From Anaerolineae bacterium (GTDB taxonomy: Bacteria > Chloroflexota > Anaerolineae > Aggregatilineales > Phototrophicaceae), in the NCBI GenBank assembly GCA_025055175.1, contig JANWYT010000005.1, positions 1 to 56,391 on the forward strand: a stretch of DNA of 56,391 nucleotides, read 5' to 3'. Below are positions 46,387-55,884 of this stretch, piece by piece (the first letter of the stretch is position 1; every line of letters starts with the position of its first letter). Made by a program: the position numbers and the translations under genes. Below the pieces are notes generated by a model, which worked only from the letters and a program-made list of their open reading frames with translations, was not told where the DNA came from and ran no database searches.

Positions 46387-47094
46387 ATGAGCGAACAAAC
46401 CAATACTGAAAGCCAGCCAATTAGCCCTGAGAACATCCGCGTGGGCCTGCCCGTCAGCGGCAAGGTGACGCGCCTGGTACTAGCTGGCGCGATGGTGGAC
46501 ATTGGCCTGCCCAACGAAGCTCTGCTCCACCTGTCTCAGGTGGGCAAGAGCGATTTGCGCAACATCGAAGAAGCCTTCCAAGTTGGTGACAAGGTAGATG
46601 CTTTCATCTACCGTATCGATCCTCAGCACCAGCGTATCGCCCTGACCACCATCAAGCCGCCTGCTGTCTCGTGGCGCGATGTGGAGATCGGCAAAGTCTA
46701 TCAGGGTAAGGTCGTACGCATTGAGAAATTCGGCGCTTTCGTCGATATTGGTGCTGAGCGCCCCGGCATGGTTCACGTCAGCGAGATGGGCGATGTTTAC
46801 GTCCAATCACCTGAAGACGTGGTGCGCGTCGGCGACATCATCGAAGTGCGCGTCCTGAAGTACAATGCCAAGAAACGCCAAATTGACTTGACGATGAAGA
46901 CTCCACGTGAGGAAATGCCCGTAGAAGCGGAGGACGACCAACAGTCCATCCCTACTGCCATGGAACTCGCGCTGCGCCGCGCCCAAGCTTCCAATAAGCG
47001 CTCCGGAGGCGATCGCGCTAACCGCAAGCAGAGCCGCTACGATGACGAACGCGATGACATCATGCGCCGCACTTTGCGCAGCCAATACAAGTGA
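46387..47094 (+). CDS. S1 RNA-binding domain protein (two S1 domains)
   Basis: 235 residues, cytoplasmic. S1 domain one spans about 18-90 (GLPVSGKVTRLVLAGAMVDIG to IALTTIK); S1 domain two spans about 101-175 (GKVYQGKVVRIEKFGAFVDIG to QIDLTMK). The C-terminus is basic and disordered. It resembles short ribosomal protein S1-like or general stress GSP13-type proteins; the ribosomal link is inference. It is 36 bases after the lipoprotein gene. Confidence 0.88.
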   Translation: MSEQTNTESQPISPENIRVGLPVSGKVTRLVLAGAMVDIGLPNEALLHLSQVGKSDLRNIEEAFQVGDKVDAFIYRIDPQHQRIALTTIKPPAVSWRDVEIGKVYQGKVVRIEKFGAFVDIGAERPGMVHVSEMGDVYVQSPEDVVRVGDIIEVRVLKYNAKKRQIDLTMKTPREEMPVEAEDDQQSIPTAMELALRRAQASNKRSGGDRANRKQSRYDDERDDIMRRTLRSQYK

Positions 47095-47118
47095 GCTTTG
47101 CTCGCGATAAGCGATCTA

Positions 47119-47137
47119 AGGGCGCTCTGAGCGCCCT
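47119..47137. terminator. Hairpin terminator between convergent genes
   Basis: AGGGCGCT-CTG-AGCGCCCT forms a perfect 8-bp stem 25 bases after the S1 protein stop, followed by CCGTTT. The weak T run makes it a probable terminator for the rightward genes; the VKOR gene ends on the other side. Confidence 0.6.
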
Positions 47138-47151
47138 CCGTTTGCGTCCTC

Positions 47152-47637
47152 TTAAGCTTCTTGTAGGTCTTTGTATAGTCGCCAGCAGGCCACTACGAAG
47201 AAGACGACCATATTCGCTTCGTGAAGCAAACACCATACGCACAGCGCTCCGAGCAGCGCCACCTGCACATACACCAACCACATTGAATAGATGAAGGCCA
47301 TCAGCGCTACACCAAAGACGAGGAGACGACCATTCTCTCGTAGGAAAGCCAGGCGATCTTCCAGCAAGACCAGCAGGCCCAGCACAACATAGGTCGCAAA
47401 GCCCAGCCAGGCAATTGGAATGCCGAACATCATGCTGTAAGCGCTGTTCTGGACTTTGCCGCAATCGAAAGCGCCACCTTCTACGCAGGCCATTGGCACA
47501 TCGACCAGCTTCACGTAGCTCAGATAGCCACTCACTAGCAGCCCAAACACCACCGATACCAGCAACAGCGTGCGCGCGTTAAGCCTCATGCCGAAGATAC
47601 GCTGACTATTTGTACCAGCTATTTGCCCTGTCGTCAT
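47152..47637 (-). CDS. Vitamin K epoxide reductase (VKOR) family protein
   Basis: Membrane thiol oxidase of 161 residues with four or five helices, without a fused thioredoxin domain. The outer-loop cysteines are C51 and C59 (ACVEGGAFDCG), and the active CxxC is C133/C136 (LCVWC). VKOR homologues use quinones to reoxidise DsbA-like proteins and so drive disulfide formation in secreted proteins. That fits the many cysteine-bearing exported proteins nearby. It starts 15 bases after moeA, so it may be co-transcribed with it. A start at 47589 is possible. Confidence 0.9.
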   Translation of the reverse strand: MTTGQIAGTNSQRIFGMRLNARTLLLVSVVFGLLVSGYLSYVKLVDVPMACVEGGAFDCGKVQNSAYSMMFGIPIAWLGFATYVVLGLLVLLEDRLAFLRENGRLLVFGVALMAFIYSMWLVYVQVALLGALCVWCLLHEANMVVFFVVACWRLYKDLQEA

Positions 47638-47652
47638 CTTTCTTCCCTTCTG

Positions 47653-48930
47653 TTAACACTCATTGAGATATTTTACTTGGACTTCCGTCCCGCGTTCAAT
47701 TACTAGCACATCCTCTGGGATAATCATGAGAGCGTCGGCCATGACCATCGACACAAGAGCGCCGCTGCTCTGCGTGCCTGTCGAATAGGCTACTATGTGG
47801 CCCTGTTCCTTGCGCAAGCGCACGCGCAGGTAGCTGCGTCGACCGTCAGAGGTCATGCGTTCCCCTGCAATGGCCAGAGCATAGCGTGGCTTGTCTTGGC
47901 GACCCATCATGCGCAGCAGAGCAGGCTTCACCAGCACATCGAACGTCACCAGCGCCGAGACCGGGTTGCCAGGCAGTCCGAAGAACGACACAAGTCCGTC
48001 CATCCCCCGTAAATGACCAAACGTGAGCGGCTTGCCAGGCCTCAGGTTGACGCGCCATAAATCTACCTGTCCTAGTTCATCCAACACAAGGCGCACCACA
48101 TCAGCAGCCCCCACGCTGACGCCCGCAGTGCTGATGATGACGTGCGGACGCAGCGCCAGCGCTTGCCGAAAGACCTCACGCACGCTCTCCACCCGGTCGC
48201 GCGCAATCGGCAGACGCGACAGGGCTATCCCACCAATCTCGCGTACTAGGCCCTCCAGCGCATAGCGGTTGGCGTCGTAAATTTTGCCCTCGCTCAGGGC
48301 TTGACCAGGTTCTAGCAGCTCATCACCTGTGCTGATGATAGCCACCCGCGCTCGTTGATGGACGCGAACAGCGACCAGCCCCATCGTCGCCAGCAAGGCC
48401 ACGTCTACTGGTCGCAGCACCCGACCAGGCGACAACAGAGCCTGGCCAGCGTGAACATTCTCGCCTTTAGGTCTGATGTTCTGGCCTACCTGAGCCGCCC
48501 GATAGACGGCTATCTCTGTCGGAGAAGGCGCACTAGGATTGTTACCCCAGCCAGCATTGGTATCTTCGACCATGATGACTGCGTCTGCGCCGCGCGGCAC
48601 AGGCGCGCCTGTCATAATCCGTGCTGCCTCACCGGCCTGCAGGTCGCGCTGAGCTGCTTGACCTGCCAGAACATCCAAGCTCACCACAAGGCGCACGGGC
48701 TGTTGGGGCTGTGCAGTCGCCACATCTTCAGAGCGCACAGCATAACCATCAACAGCAGAACAATCGAAGGGCGGCCAATCATCTTCAGCGCTAATCTTTT
48801 CGGCCAACACACGCCCGTAGGCCTCTGTCAAGCTCACTTCTTCATCGGGCAGCAAGACGGCTTGCGCCAAGATACGCTCCAGCGCGGTGTCCACGTTCAG
48901 TAGCTCTGCCATTTTGTCAGCTTTCATCAT
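47653..48930 (-). CDS. moeA: Molybdopterin molybdenumtransferase MoeA
   Basis: Inserts molybdate into molybdopterin-AMP. 425 residues with FDCSAVDGYAVRS, the MPT-binding domain (STGDELLEPG, STAGVSVGAADVV), FGLPGNPVSALVTF and the C-terminal domain IV. The start has ATG-ATG at 48930/48927; MAELLNV at 48912 is an alternative. A TATAAT (48949-48954, leftward) lies close upstream, but with a poor -35. Completes the visible Moco set with moaC and moaDE. Confidence 0.94.
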   Translation of the reverse strand: MMKADKMAELLNVDTALERILAQAVLLPDEEVSLTEAYGRVLAEKISAEDDWPPFDCSAVDGYAVRSEDVATAQPQQPVRLVVSLDVLAGQAAQRDLQAGEAARIMTGAPVPRGADAVIMVEDTNAGWGNNPSAPSPTEIAVYRAAQVGQNIRPKGENVHAGQALLSPGRVLRPVDVALLATMGLVAVRVHQRARVAIISTGDELLEPGQALSEGKIYDANRYALEGLVREIGGIALSRLPIARDRVESVREVFRQALALRPHVIISTAGVSVGAADVVRLVLDELGQVDLWRVNLRPGKPLTFGHLRGMDGLVSFFGLPGNPVSALVTFDVLVKPALLRMMGRQDKPRYALAIAGERMTSDGRRSYLRVRLRKEQGHIVAYSTGTQSSGALVSMVMADALMIIPEDVLVIERGTEVQVKYLNEC

Positions 48931-49064
48931 CCCAAGTGACTACTCTTGATTATAGCCAGGCCTGCGAGTCACAAGATCAGCTGTGAATGAAATCTCATCT
49001 GCTTACTCCACGCCAACAAATTTAGAGTAGAATAACCAATTAAAGTGAAACGTGAGGAAACACT

Positions 49065-51290
49065 ATGGTCAGTGCTACTAGCAGCCTCCCCCGCGACCTC
49101 GAAAGCTTACTGGCTTCGCTTCCACATCTGGAACTCCACGAGCGCAGTCTGGTCGAACGTGCCTACTTCAAGGCTGAGAAAGCTCATCACAACATGAAGC
49201 GCGACAGCGGCGAGCCGTATTTTACTCACTGCATAGCAGTAGCCAACATCCTCGCAGAGATGAACCTGGACGGTGAGGCCATCGCTGCCGCCTTGCTTCA
49301 CGACACGATAGAAGACGCACATGTCACCGTCGAAGAACTCAATCTGGAATTTGGCCCAACCGTCACGCACTTGGTAGACAGCGTAACCAAGCTTCGCAAC
49401 TTGCCAAAGAAACAAGCCACCAACGATGATGGTGAGAAAGATACTCGTCGCACTGCCGTCATTAAAAAAGACAAAGAGCATGTGCGGAAAATGCTCATGG
49501 CCATGGACTCCGACGTACGCGTTGTCTTAATCAAGCTGGCGGATCGCCTACACAACATGCGCACGCTGGGCTATGTGAAAGCTGAGAAGCAGAAGCGTAT
49601 CGCTCAAGAGACGATGGACATCTATGTGCCGCTGGCCAACCGTCTGGGCATCTGGCAAATCAAGTGGGAGCTAGAAGACTTGGCTTTCCGCTACCTCAAC
49701 CCAGAAGCCTACCGCAGCATCGCCAACAGCCTGGAAGAACGCCGCGCCGACCGCGAAGAATACGTACAGCGTATCGCCAAGCGCTTATGTCAGGAGTTGG
49801 AGAAGAACGGAATCACTCAGGCTCACATCAGCGCACGGCCCAAGCACATCAGCAGCATTTACAAGAAGATGAGCCGCAAAGGTGTCTCCATCGAGCATAT
49901 CTACGACATGCGCGCTGTGCGCGTCATTGTCGATACGATCCCTCAATGTTACCTAGTCCTTGGCGTCGTCCACCAGCTCTGGATACCTATCCCTGGCGAA
50001 TTCGACGACTACATCGCTGCTCCTAAAGACAACTTCTATCGCAGCTTGCACACAGCTGTCTATGACGAAAATGGCAAAACCCTGGAGGTGCAGATTCGCA
50101 CCTGGGAAATGCACGAACACGCCGAGTATGGCATTGCAGCTCACTGGCGTTACAAAGAGGGCAAAGGTGAGCGCGACGACAACTTTGAACGCCGTATTGC
50201 CTTCCTGCGCAGACTGATGGAGGCGGTTAAATCTCAGGAGATTCCAATCTCCGACTTCCTCTCTAGCGTGCGCACCGATGTCTTTGAGAATCGCCTTTAC
50301 GTCCTCACTCCCAAAGGTGACGTCATCGATCTACCCGTAGGCTCAACTCCTATTGACTTCGCCTATCATATCCATACAGATATTGGCCATCGCTGCCGAG
50401 GCGCAAAGGTCAATGGACGTATCGTCAATCTAGACTACAAGCTCAAGGCAGGCGAACAAGTAGAAATCATCACCGACAACCGAGGCGGCCCAAGCCTGGA
50501 CTGGCTGAATCCAGAATTGGGCTACACCTTCACCGAGCGCGCACGCAGCAAGATTCGCCAATGGTTTCGCAAACAAGATCGCGAGAATCACCTAGCGCTG
50601 GGCCGCGAGACCCTCAAGCGCGAACTGAAGAAGCTCGGCATATTTGAACGCAGCAGCTTCGAAGCCATGGCTCGTTCGTTTAAGTACGAGCGCGTCGACG
50701 ATTTCCTCGTAGCTATCGGGGCAGGCGACATCACAGGCACGCAAATCGCCAACCGTGTCTTGGAAGAAGAAAACCAGAAGCGTCAGCAGCAGCAGGCCGA
50801 AGAACGGTTGCTCAACTATTCGCAGCCCGCTCCCACCCAGTCCACCACAGAGTCTGTTCACGTCATGGGGACGAGTGGCATGCTCGTGACTTATGCGCGT
50901 TGCTGCCATCCTGTCCCCGGCGATCCTATCATCGGCTATACCACCAAAGGACTGGGTGTCACTGTCCACCGCCTAGACTGCCGCAACGTCCCCAACCTGG
51001 ACAAAGAACGCTTGCTGCCCGTCTCTTGGGGACAGAGCAGCAGCCGTGAGCGCTACGTCGTCCCGATTGAAATCACAGCTCTAGATCGTCACGGCCTGCT
51101 GGCAGACATCAGCACGCTCATCGCCAAAGAAGATATCAACATCGCCGAAGTCAGAGTAGTCACTCGTGACGACATTGCCACGCTGTACATGTCCGTATGC
51201 CTCAGCGATCCAGTGTATATTAATCGTATCCTAACCAAGATTCATAGCATTCCGAGCGTCGTCGATGCCAAACGACGCTATCAAGACTGA
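49065..51290 (+). CDS. RelA/SpoT-homologue (bifunctional RSH) (p)ppGpp synthetase/hydrolase
   Basis: 741 residues in the standard order: HD hydrolase (about 45-190, with HCIAVANIL and LLHDTIED intact), synthetase (about 240-355, with GRP-like RPKHISSIYKKM and EVQIRTWEMHEHAEYG), TGS (about 400-460), helical region and a C-terminal ACT domain (VPIEITALDRHGLLADISTLI). The intact HD means hydrolase activity is likely too, so it is named RSH rather than RelA. The start ATG follows GTGAGGAAA. Divergent from moeA. Confidence 0.94.
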   Translation: MVSATSSLPRDLESLLASLPHLELHERSLVERAYFKAEKAHHNMKRDSGEPYFTHCIAVANILAEMNLDGEAIAAALLHDTIEDAHVTVEELNLEFGPTVTHLVDSVTKLRNLPKKQATNDDGEKDTRRTAVIKKDKEHVRKMLMAMDSDVRVVLIKLADRLHNMRTLGYVKAEKQKRIAQETMDIYVPLANRLGIWQIKWELEDLAFRYLNPEAYRSIANSLEERRADREEYVQRIAKRLCQELEKNGITQAHISARPKHISSIYKKMSRKGVSIEHIYDMRAVRVIVDTIPQCYLVLGVVHQLWIPIPGEFDDYIAAPKDNFYRSLHTAVYDENGKTLEVQIRTWEMHEHAEYGIAAHWRYKEGKGERDDNFERRIAFLRRLMEAVKSQEIPISDFLSSVRTDVFENRLYVLTPKGDVIDLPVGSTPIDFAYHIHTDIGHRCRGAKVNGRIVNLDYKLKAGEQVEIITDNRGGPSLDWLNPELGYTFTERARSKIRQWFRKQDRENHLALGRETLKRELKKLGIFERSSFEAMARSFKYERVDDFLVAIGAGDITGTQIANRVLEEENQKRQQQQAEERLLNYSQPAPTQSTTESVHVMGTSGMLVTYARCCHPVPGDPIIGYTTKGLGVTVHRLDCRNVPNLDKERLLPVSWGQSSSRERYVVPIEITALDRHGLLADISTLIAKEDINIAEVRVVTRDDIATLYMSVCLSDPVYINRILTKIHSIPSVVDAKRRYQD

Positions 51291-51389
51291 CTTGTAAACA
51301 CATTGTAACGTCTTCTCAAGTCTTCATAGCCCTTCGACTCAGTATCATAAGAGTCGTATTTCAAGACGATTTTGCTGAGGCAGAACCAC

Positions 51390-52457
51390 ATGTCTGATTG
51401 GACGACCAGCCTAGATACCAACAAGCGTGTCCATGTACTTCACCCCTACAGCGACAACAGCACACGCCTCGAGATCATCCACGAAGCGCTTCAACTCAAC
51501 GCGCTTTACTGGCGTCTGGATGGTTGCAATCTTGACGCCGACATGCTGCTAGCTCAGTGGCAAGAAGCCGCTTCCCTCTACCATCATCAAGATTGGATTC
51601 TAATCGACGAAGCCGACAGGGCCAGCGATGGAGCGTTGGGGCACTGGCTAGACCATGTATTGCCAGCGCAAGCGCAGCTCATCGTCATCACACGCCGCAT
51701 TCCCGCCTGCATTTACGCACCTTCTCGGCGGCAGTACTGCGAAATCTTCCCTCATGACCCCGTGCGCATGGTCAACGACTTCACGCGCTACAGCGGCGAA
51801 CGTCACCTACTAGAAGTTCGTACTCTCGGCAAAAACCAAGTCCTGCTCAATGGCTGCTTGATCGACCACTGGGAAGGGATACTGCCACGCTTGCTGTTCT
51901 TCTATTTCATCGATAAGGGCATTGCTACGCGCGCCAACATCTTCGATGCATTCTGGCGCGATGTACCTGTCAAAGAAGCAACTAACATCTTCCACGTCAC
52001 TAAACGCAAAATCCACGAAATTCTGGGCTTCGAACTCACAGTTTACGACGGTGGATTTTATCGCATTGCACCCTATATCGACCTGAGCTACGACGTTCTC
52101 TCGTTTAGCCGCCTCGTCCAGGAGAGCGAAATCGTCGATGACGCCGCAGCCGACAGACTCATTAGCGACGCCATCAGTCTGTATCATGGCGAGTTCCTCA
52201 GCCTGCTCGATAGTCCCTGGATCATCAGGCGCCGCCACGAAATCACGCTGGCCTACGCCGACGCGCTCGCTCGCCTGGCAGCAGTGCGTCAGCACCGAGG
52301 TCAACTTGTCAGCGCTGTGAACCTCTACCTGAAGGCCTGGTCGATAGGCGGACAGGACGATAGTTGGCTCTACTTAGCGGCACAGCTCGCAGAAAAACAA
52401 GGAGACCGTACTCTAGCTCAAGCGATCCTAGCCCAGGGCGTTGTGCCTCACTTGTGA
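51390..52457 (+). CDS. BTAD-type transcriptional regulator with degenerate N-terminal ATPase-like region
   Basis: 355 residues. The C-terminal two thirds match a winged helix plus bacterial transcriptional activation domain (BTAD): ATRANIFDAFWRDVPVKEATNIFHVTKRKIHEILG, then the helical repeat FSRLVQESEIVDDAAADRLISDAISLYHGEFL. The N-terminal 150 residues have a Walker-B-like WILIDEADRAS and VITRR segment as in STAND/MalT regulators, but no P-loop, so it cannot bind ATP in the usual way. The ATG at 51390 has GAGG upstream. Possible TATCAT -10-like hexamer about 40 bases upstream; weak. Confidence 0.78.
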   Translation: MSDWTTSLDTNKRVHVLHPYSDNSTRLEIIHEALQLNALYWRLDGCNLDADMLLAQWQEAASLYHHQDWILIDEADRASDGALGHWLDHVLPAQAQLIVITRRIPACIYAPSRRQYCEIFPHDPVRMVNDFTRYSGERHLLEVRTLGKNQVLLNGCLIDHWEGILPRLLFFYFIDKGIATRANIFDAFWRDVPVKEATNIFHVTKRKIHEILGFELTVYDGGFYRIAPYIDLSYDVLSFSRLVQESEIVDDAAADRLISDAISLYHGEFLSLLDSPWIIRRRHEITLAYADALARLAAVRQHRGQLVSAVNLYLKAWSIGGQDDSWLYLAAQLAEKQGDRTLAQAILAQGVVPHL

Positions 52458-52458
52458 C

Positions 52459-54915
52459 CTAATCGCCTTTAGGCAGCACCAGCTTAGGCTGGTAAGCTAC
52501 TACGCCGATCACAGCCTCTGACGGCTTGAGCGCCACCACGCTCTCACCGCCCGCCTTGCCACGCTTGACGATTGGCGCGCGTCCTATGCGCATGCACAGC
52601 GCTTTGTTTTTACTGGTCAGCACAACAATGTTGTCGTCTTGGCGTCCTATCGTTGCAGCGCCCACCTCTCGGCTGCTCGATGGCAAGCGCATAGTGATGA
52701 CGCCACCGCCAGCTCGTCCTTGCAACGGATACTCGTCCACTTGCGACAACTTGGCTATTCCATCATCCGTGATGTTCCAGACGTACTGGCCTGCCACCGC
52801 TGCAAAAGCACCGACCACGCGGTCACGTTGCGCTGCCAGCTTGATCCCGCGCATACCGCCACTTGGCAGGCCAGTGGGCCGCACATCGTCTTCGCTGAAG
52901 CGAATAGCCTGAGCCTGCGCTGTGACCAAGATGACCTCCTGTTCGCCAAAGGTGACGAAGGCTGTCAGCAGTTGGTCATCGTCAGCCACTTTCATCACGG
53001 TAAAAGGTTTGGCGCTCACGCCGGGCAGGTCTTCCAGACGACTGCGCTTCACATCGCCGCCGCTGGTCACCATGAACAAATAGCCGCTGCTGGCGTTCAT
53101 CGGCAGGCCTACGATGGCCGCAATCGTGTCATCGGCCCGCAGTGGGCATAGATCGCTGAAGGGCGTCCCTTCTTCTGCGTCGGCAATCTGTGGAAGCTGC
53201 TGCATAGGGACAGTGGCGCATTCGCCGCGCGTCGTCACCAAGTAGAGAGTTTGTAGCGTGCTGGACTGCAACATTATGCGAGGAGGCTGCTTCATGTCCA
53301 CCGTGATCTTAGGCGGATTGTTCTCCATCGTGCGGCCAATCTTGCCATCCGTTGTCAGCGTCACCCAACCATCTTCTTCTGGCACAAGGAAGTCTGCCGC
53401 ACTAATCGTCGTCGCCACGCGATCTGCAATGACAGTGCGACGCCTATCGCCATACGTTTGCTTGATCTGCGCCAACTCTTCTGCAATGACGACGCGAATT
53501 TTCTTCGGGTCTTTCAGCAGGCCTTCCAGGTGTTTGATGAGTTGGATTTTTTCCTTGTACTCATCTTGTATCTTCTTGATCTCCAGCGCTGCCAAGCGGC
53601 GCAGTGGCGTGTCCAGGATCGCCTGCGCCTGAACTTCGCTAATCTTTAGCGTCTCCATCAAGTTGGTGCGCGCCTGATCTGCCGATTTGCTCTTGCGGAT
53701 GATAGCAATCACTTCGTCCAGACGATCTAGCGCTCTCAGCAGCCCTTCCAGGATGTGAGCGCGTTCTTTAGCGCGCGCTAGATCAAATTCACTGCGGCGG
53801 CGCACAATCTCTTGGCGGTGTTCTAGGAAGACGCGCAGAGCTTGCTTGAGCGTCAGCAAGCGCGGCTGTCCATCCACCAGCGCCAGCATAATAATGCTGA
53901 AGGTCTCTTGCAGTGGCGTCAGCTTAAAGAGCTGCGTCAGTACCTCGCTAGCATCTGCGCCGCGCTGCAACTCCACCACCAGACGCACTGCGTGCTGCCT
54001 GTCGGATTCGTCGCGCAAATCCGAAAGGCCCACCAGTTTGCCCTCAGCTACCAGCGCCGCGATCCGCTCAATCAGCGTCGTCTTGTTGGTCTGGTAAGGC
54101 AATTCGCTGATGATGATCCGCGATTTGCCGCGTCCCATGTCCTCAACGTGGACTTTGGCGCGCACTGTCACTTTGCCGCGCCCTGTGGCATAGGCCTGGA
54201 TAACTGGGTTATCGTCGTTCTCGCTGTCTTGGTGAGTGTAGACCACACCCCCTGTCGGGAAATCCGGCCCTTTGATGAACTGCATAAGCTCCTGAACCGT
54301 CAGCTCATCTAGGCGCGACCAGTGGCTGAGCATGTACACACAAGCGTCAATCACTTCCCCTAGATTGTGCGGTGGGACGTTGGTTGACATGCCCACGGCA
54401 ATGCCAGAAGCTCCGTTCACCAGCAAGTTGGGAATGCTGGCGGGCAACACGGACGGTTCTTGCAGCGAGCCGTCAAAATTGTCGGTGAAGTCTACCGTCT
54501 CCTTTTCGATGTCGGTCAGTAGTTCCTGGCCAAGAGCCGCCATGCGCGCTTCGGTGTAGCGCATGGCCGCTGCGCTGTCTCCGTCAATTGAACCAAAGTT
54601 ACCCTGGCCATCCACCAGCAGATAACGCATAGAGAAATCCTGCGCCAAGCGCACCATCGCATCGTAGACGGCGCCGTCGCCATGCGGGTGATATTTGCCC
54701 AACACTTCGCCGACGATGCGCGCGCTCTTTTTGTAGGCCGTCCCAGCCCGCAGGCCCATGTCGTGCATGGCGTACAAAATCCGACGATGGACAGGTTTCA
54801 GGCCGTCGCGGGCGTCAGGTAGTGCGCGAGCGACGATGACGCTCATCGCGTAATCTAGATAAGCTTCGCGCATCTCTTGTTCAATGTTGACAGGCTGGAC
54901 ATCACCGATATTCAT
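52459..54915 (-). CDS. gyrA: DNA gyrase subunit A (GyrA/ParC family)
   Basis: 818 residues, full length. The breakage-reunion domain shows [34 protein letters not shown] and the catalytic Y120 in [10 protein letters not shown]. The position equal to E. coli Ser83 is glycine (G81); D85 is kept. The C-terminal half forms six beta-pinwheel blades ([14 protein letters not shown] is one), but the canonical QRRGGKG GyrA box is not visible, so wrapping ability is uncertain and a topoisomerase IV-like role cannot be excluded. It ends one base from the convergent BTAD gene. Confidence 0.9.
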   Translation of the reverse strand: MNIGDVQPVNIEQEMREAYLDYAMSVIVARALPDARDGLKPVHRRILYAMHDMGLRAGTAYKKSARIVGEVLGKYHPHGDGAVYDAMVRLAQDFSMRYLLVDGQGNFGSIDGDSAAAMRYTEARMAALGQELLTDIEKETVDFTDNFDGSLQEPSVLPASIPNLLVNGASGIAVGMSTNVPPHNLGEVIDACVYMLSHWSRLDELTVQELMQFIKGPDFPTGGVVYTHQDSENDDNPVIQAYATGRGKVTVRAKVHVEDMGRGKSRIIISELPYQTNKTTLIERIAALVAEGKLVGLSDLRDESDRQHAVRLVVELQRGADASEVLTQLFKLTPLQETFSIIMLALVDGQPRLLTLKQALRVFLEHRQEIVRRRSEFDLARAKERAHILEGLLRALDRLDEVIAIIRKSKSADQARTNLMETLKISEVQAQAILDTPLRRLAALEIKKIQDEYKEKIQLIKHLEGLLKDPKKIRVVIAEELAQIKQTYGDRRRTVIADRVATTISAADFLVPEEDGWVTLTTDGKIGRTMENNPPKITVDMKQPPRIMLQSSTLQTLYLVTTRGECATVPMQQLPQIADAEEGTPFSDLCPLRADDTIAAIVGLPMNASSGYLFMVTSGGDVKRSRLEDLPGVSAKPFTVMKVADDDQLLTAFVTFGEQEVILVTAQAQAIRFSEDDVRPTGLPSGGMRGIKLAAQRDRVVGAFAAVAGQYVWNITDDGIAKLSQVDEYPLQGRAGGGVITMRLPSSSREVGAATIGRQDDNIVVLTSKNKALCMRIGRAPIVKRGKAGGESVVALKPSEAVIGVVAYQPKLVLPKGD

Positions 54916-54960
54916 GCAGTCGCTCTCGCTTCAGCCCAAAAGGCAAGATATCGTCGCTAG

Positions 54961-54990
54961 ATTGTAGGCGCTTTAAGCCGCCCATGTCAA
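54961..54990 (-). promoter_or_regulatory. Near-consensus promoter for gyrA
   Basis: On the leftward strand TTGACA (54985-54990) and TACAAT (54961-54966) are separated by 18 bases, 45 bases before the gyrA start. The spacer holds a near-perfect dyad (GGC-GCTT-T-AAGC-C-GCC, 54968-54983) that could be an operator or the tail of a terminator for the gene upstream. Confidence 0.75.
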
Positions 54991-55017
54991 TCTGATGAAA
55001 CAGACGTTCTAAGCTAT

Positions 55018-55761
55018 TTAACCACGTTCGTAGGTCGGGCGCAAGTAAATGTCGATTAAGTATGGCGGATAGCCAATCCGTCGCAAGTTAGCCTCGCAGG
55101 TCTGGATCGTCGCACCATTGTCGCGCCAATGTGGCACGCGCTTGATAAGAGTCTCTACCTTTTCACGCGGGGTGATAATCCAGGTATCTTTCGGCACGCG
55201 GCCATACCACACAACATCCATCTCAGAAGTGATGTTGGCGTTCTTAAGGAAAGCCGCAATCAGCACCACTTTGCGCGCGCCACATTCCTTCATCAGGTAG
55301 TCTGCTGCAAAGCGCGCTGTACCGCCTAAATCTACCAAGTCATCAATCACTCCCACAACCTTATCACGCACGTCAATCGACAAAGGATGGACAATGCGCG
55401 GCTCGTCCAGCGGCTGGCCTGGCCCAGCGTAATACTTAATGCCCAGCGTCCCAAAGTTGATCGGTGGGATGTTCTTGTTCAACGTCCAAGCCAGATGATC
55501 GTGCAGCAGCACTCCAGGCAGAAGTCCGCCCATCGTAATCATGACTGCTTCTGTGATCTGCTGCTTGGTGCTGATGTTATCGATCTGGTAGCGGTAAACC
55601 TGGCGAGCAATCTGCGTTATGATGAACGTCTCCACGTAGTCAGGAATGTAGAGGAACTTCAATTCATCGTGGGCCACCGCCACCCCCTGAGGGTTTTGCC
55701 AGAACGCGCCGTCGATAGCTCCCTCGTACTCCTTCACTCGTTCTGCATAGTCGCTCATCAT
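55018..55761 (-). CDS. Phosphoribosyltransferase family protein
   Basis: About 247 residues. The PRPP-binding motif VVGVIDDLVDLGGTARFAADYL replaces the common VDDVxDTGxT. The N-terminal part (LKFLYIPDYVETFIITQIARQVYR) and the C-terminal extension (YPPYLIDIYLRPTYERG) make it longer than xanthine/hypoxanthine PRTases. The base substrate is unknown. AGGAGG lies 5 bases before the ATG at 55761. An extended -10 (TGCTACAAT, 55791-55799) is close upstream. Confidence 0.82.
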   Translation of the reverse strand: MMSDYAERVKEYEGAIDGAFWQNPQGVAVAHDELKFLYIPDYVETFIITQIARQVYRYQIDNISTKQQITEAVMITMGGLLPGVLLHDHLAWTLNKNIPPINFGTLGIKYYAGPGQPLDEPRIVHPLSIDVRDKVVGVIDDLVDLGGTARFAADYLMKECGARKVVLIAAFLKNANITSEMDVVWYGRVPKDTWIITPREKVETLIKRVPHWRDNGATIQTCEANLRRIGYPPYLIDIYLRPTYERG

Positions 55762-55790
55762 CTCGTCCTCCTGTCGATGACAGACGTGGC

Positions 55791-55799
55791 ATTGTAGCA
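55791..55799 (-). promoter_or_regulatory. Extended -10 element for the phosphoribosyltransferase gene
   Basis: TG-C-TACAAT on the leftward strand, 30 bases from the start codon, without a convincing -35. This implies a short leader. Confidence 0.4.
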
Positions 55800-55884
55800 C
55801 GCCTCTGCTATCGGAAAAACGGTTTTAACGCTATATTGGGGAGCGCATGTGTCGTCCATCTGTCTTGGAAAGGAACTTGCTGTG

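Noticed and set aside
48949..48954. Perfect TATAAT upstream of moeA as a full promoter
   Set aside because: No acceptable -35 at 16-18 bases; kept only as a remark in the moeA entry.
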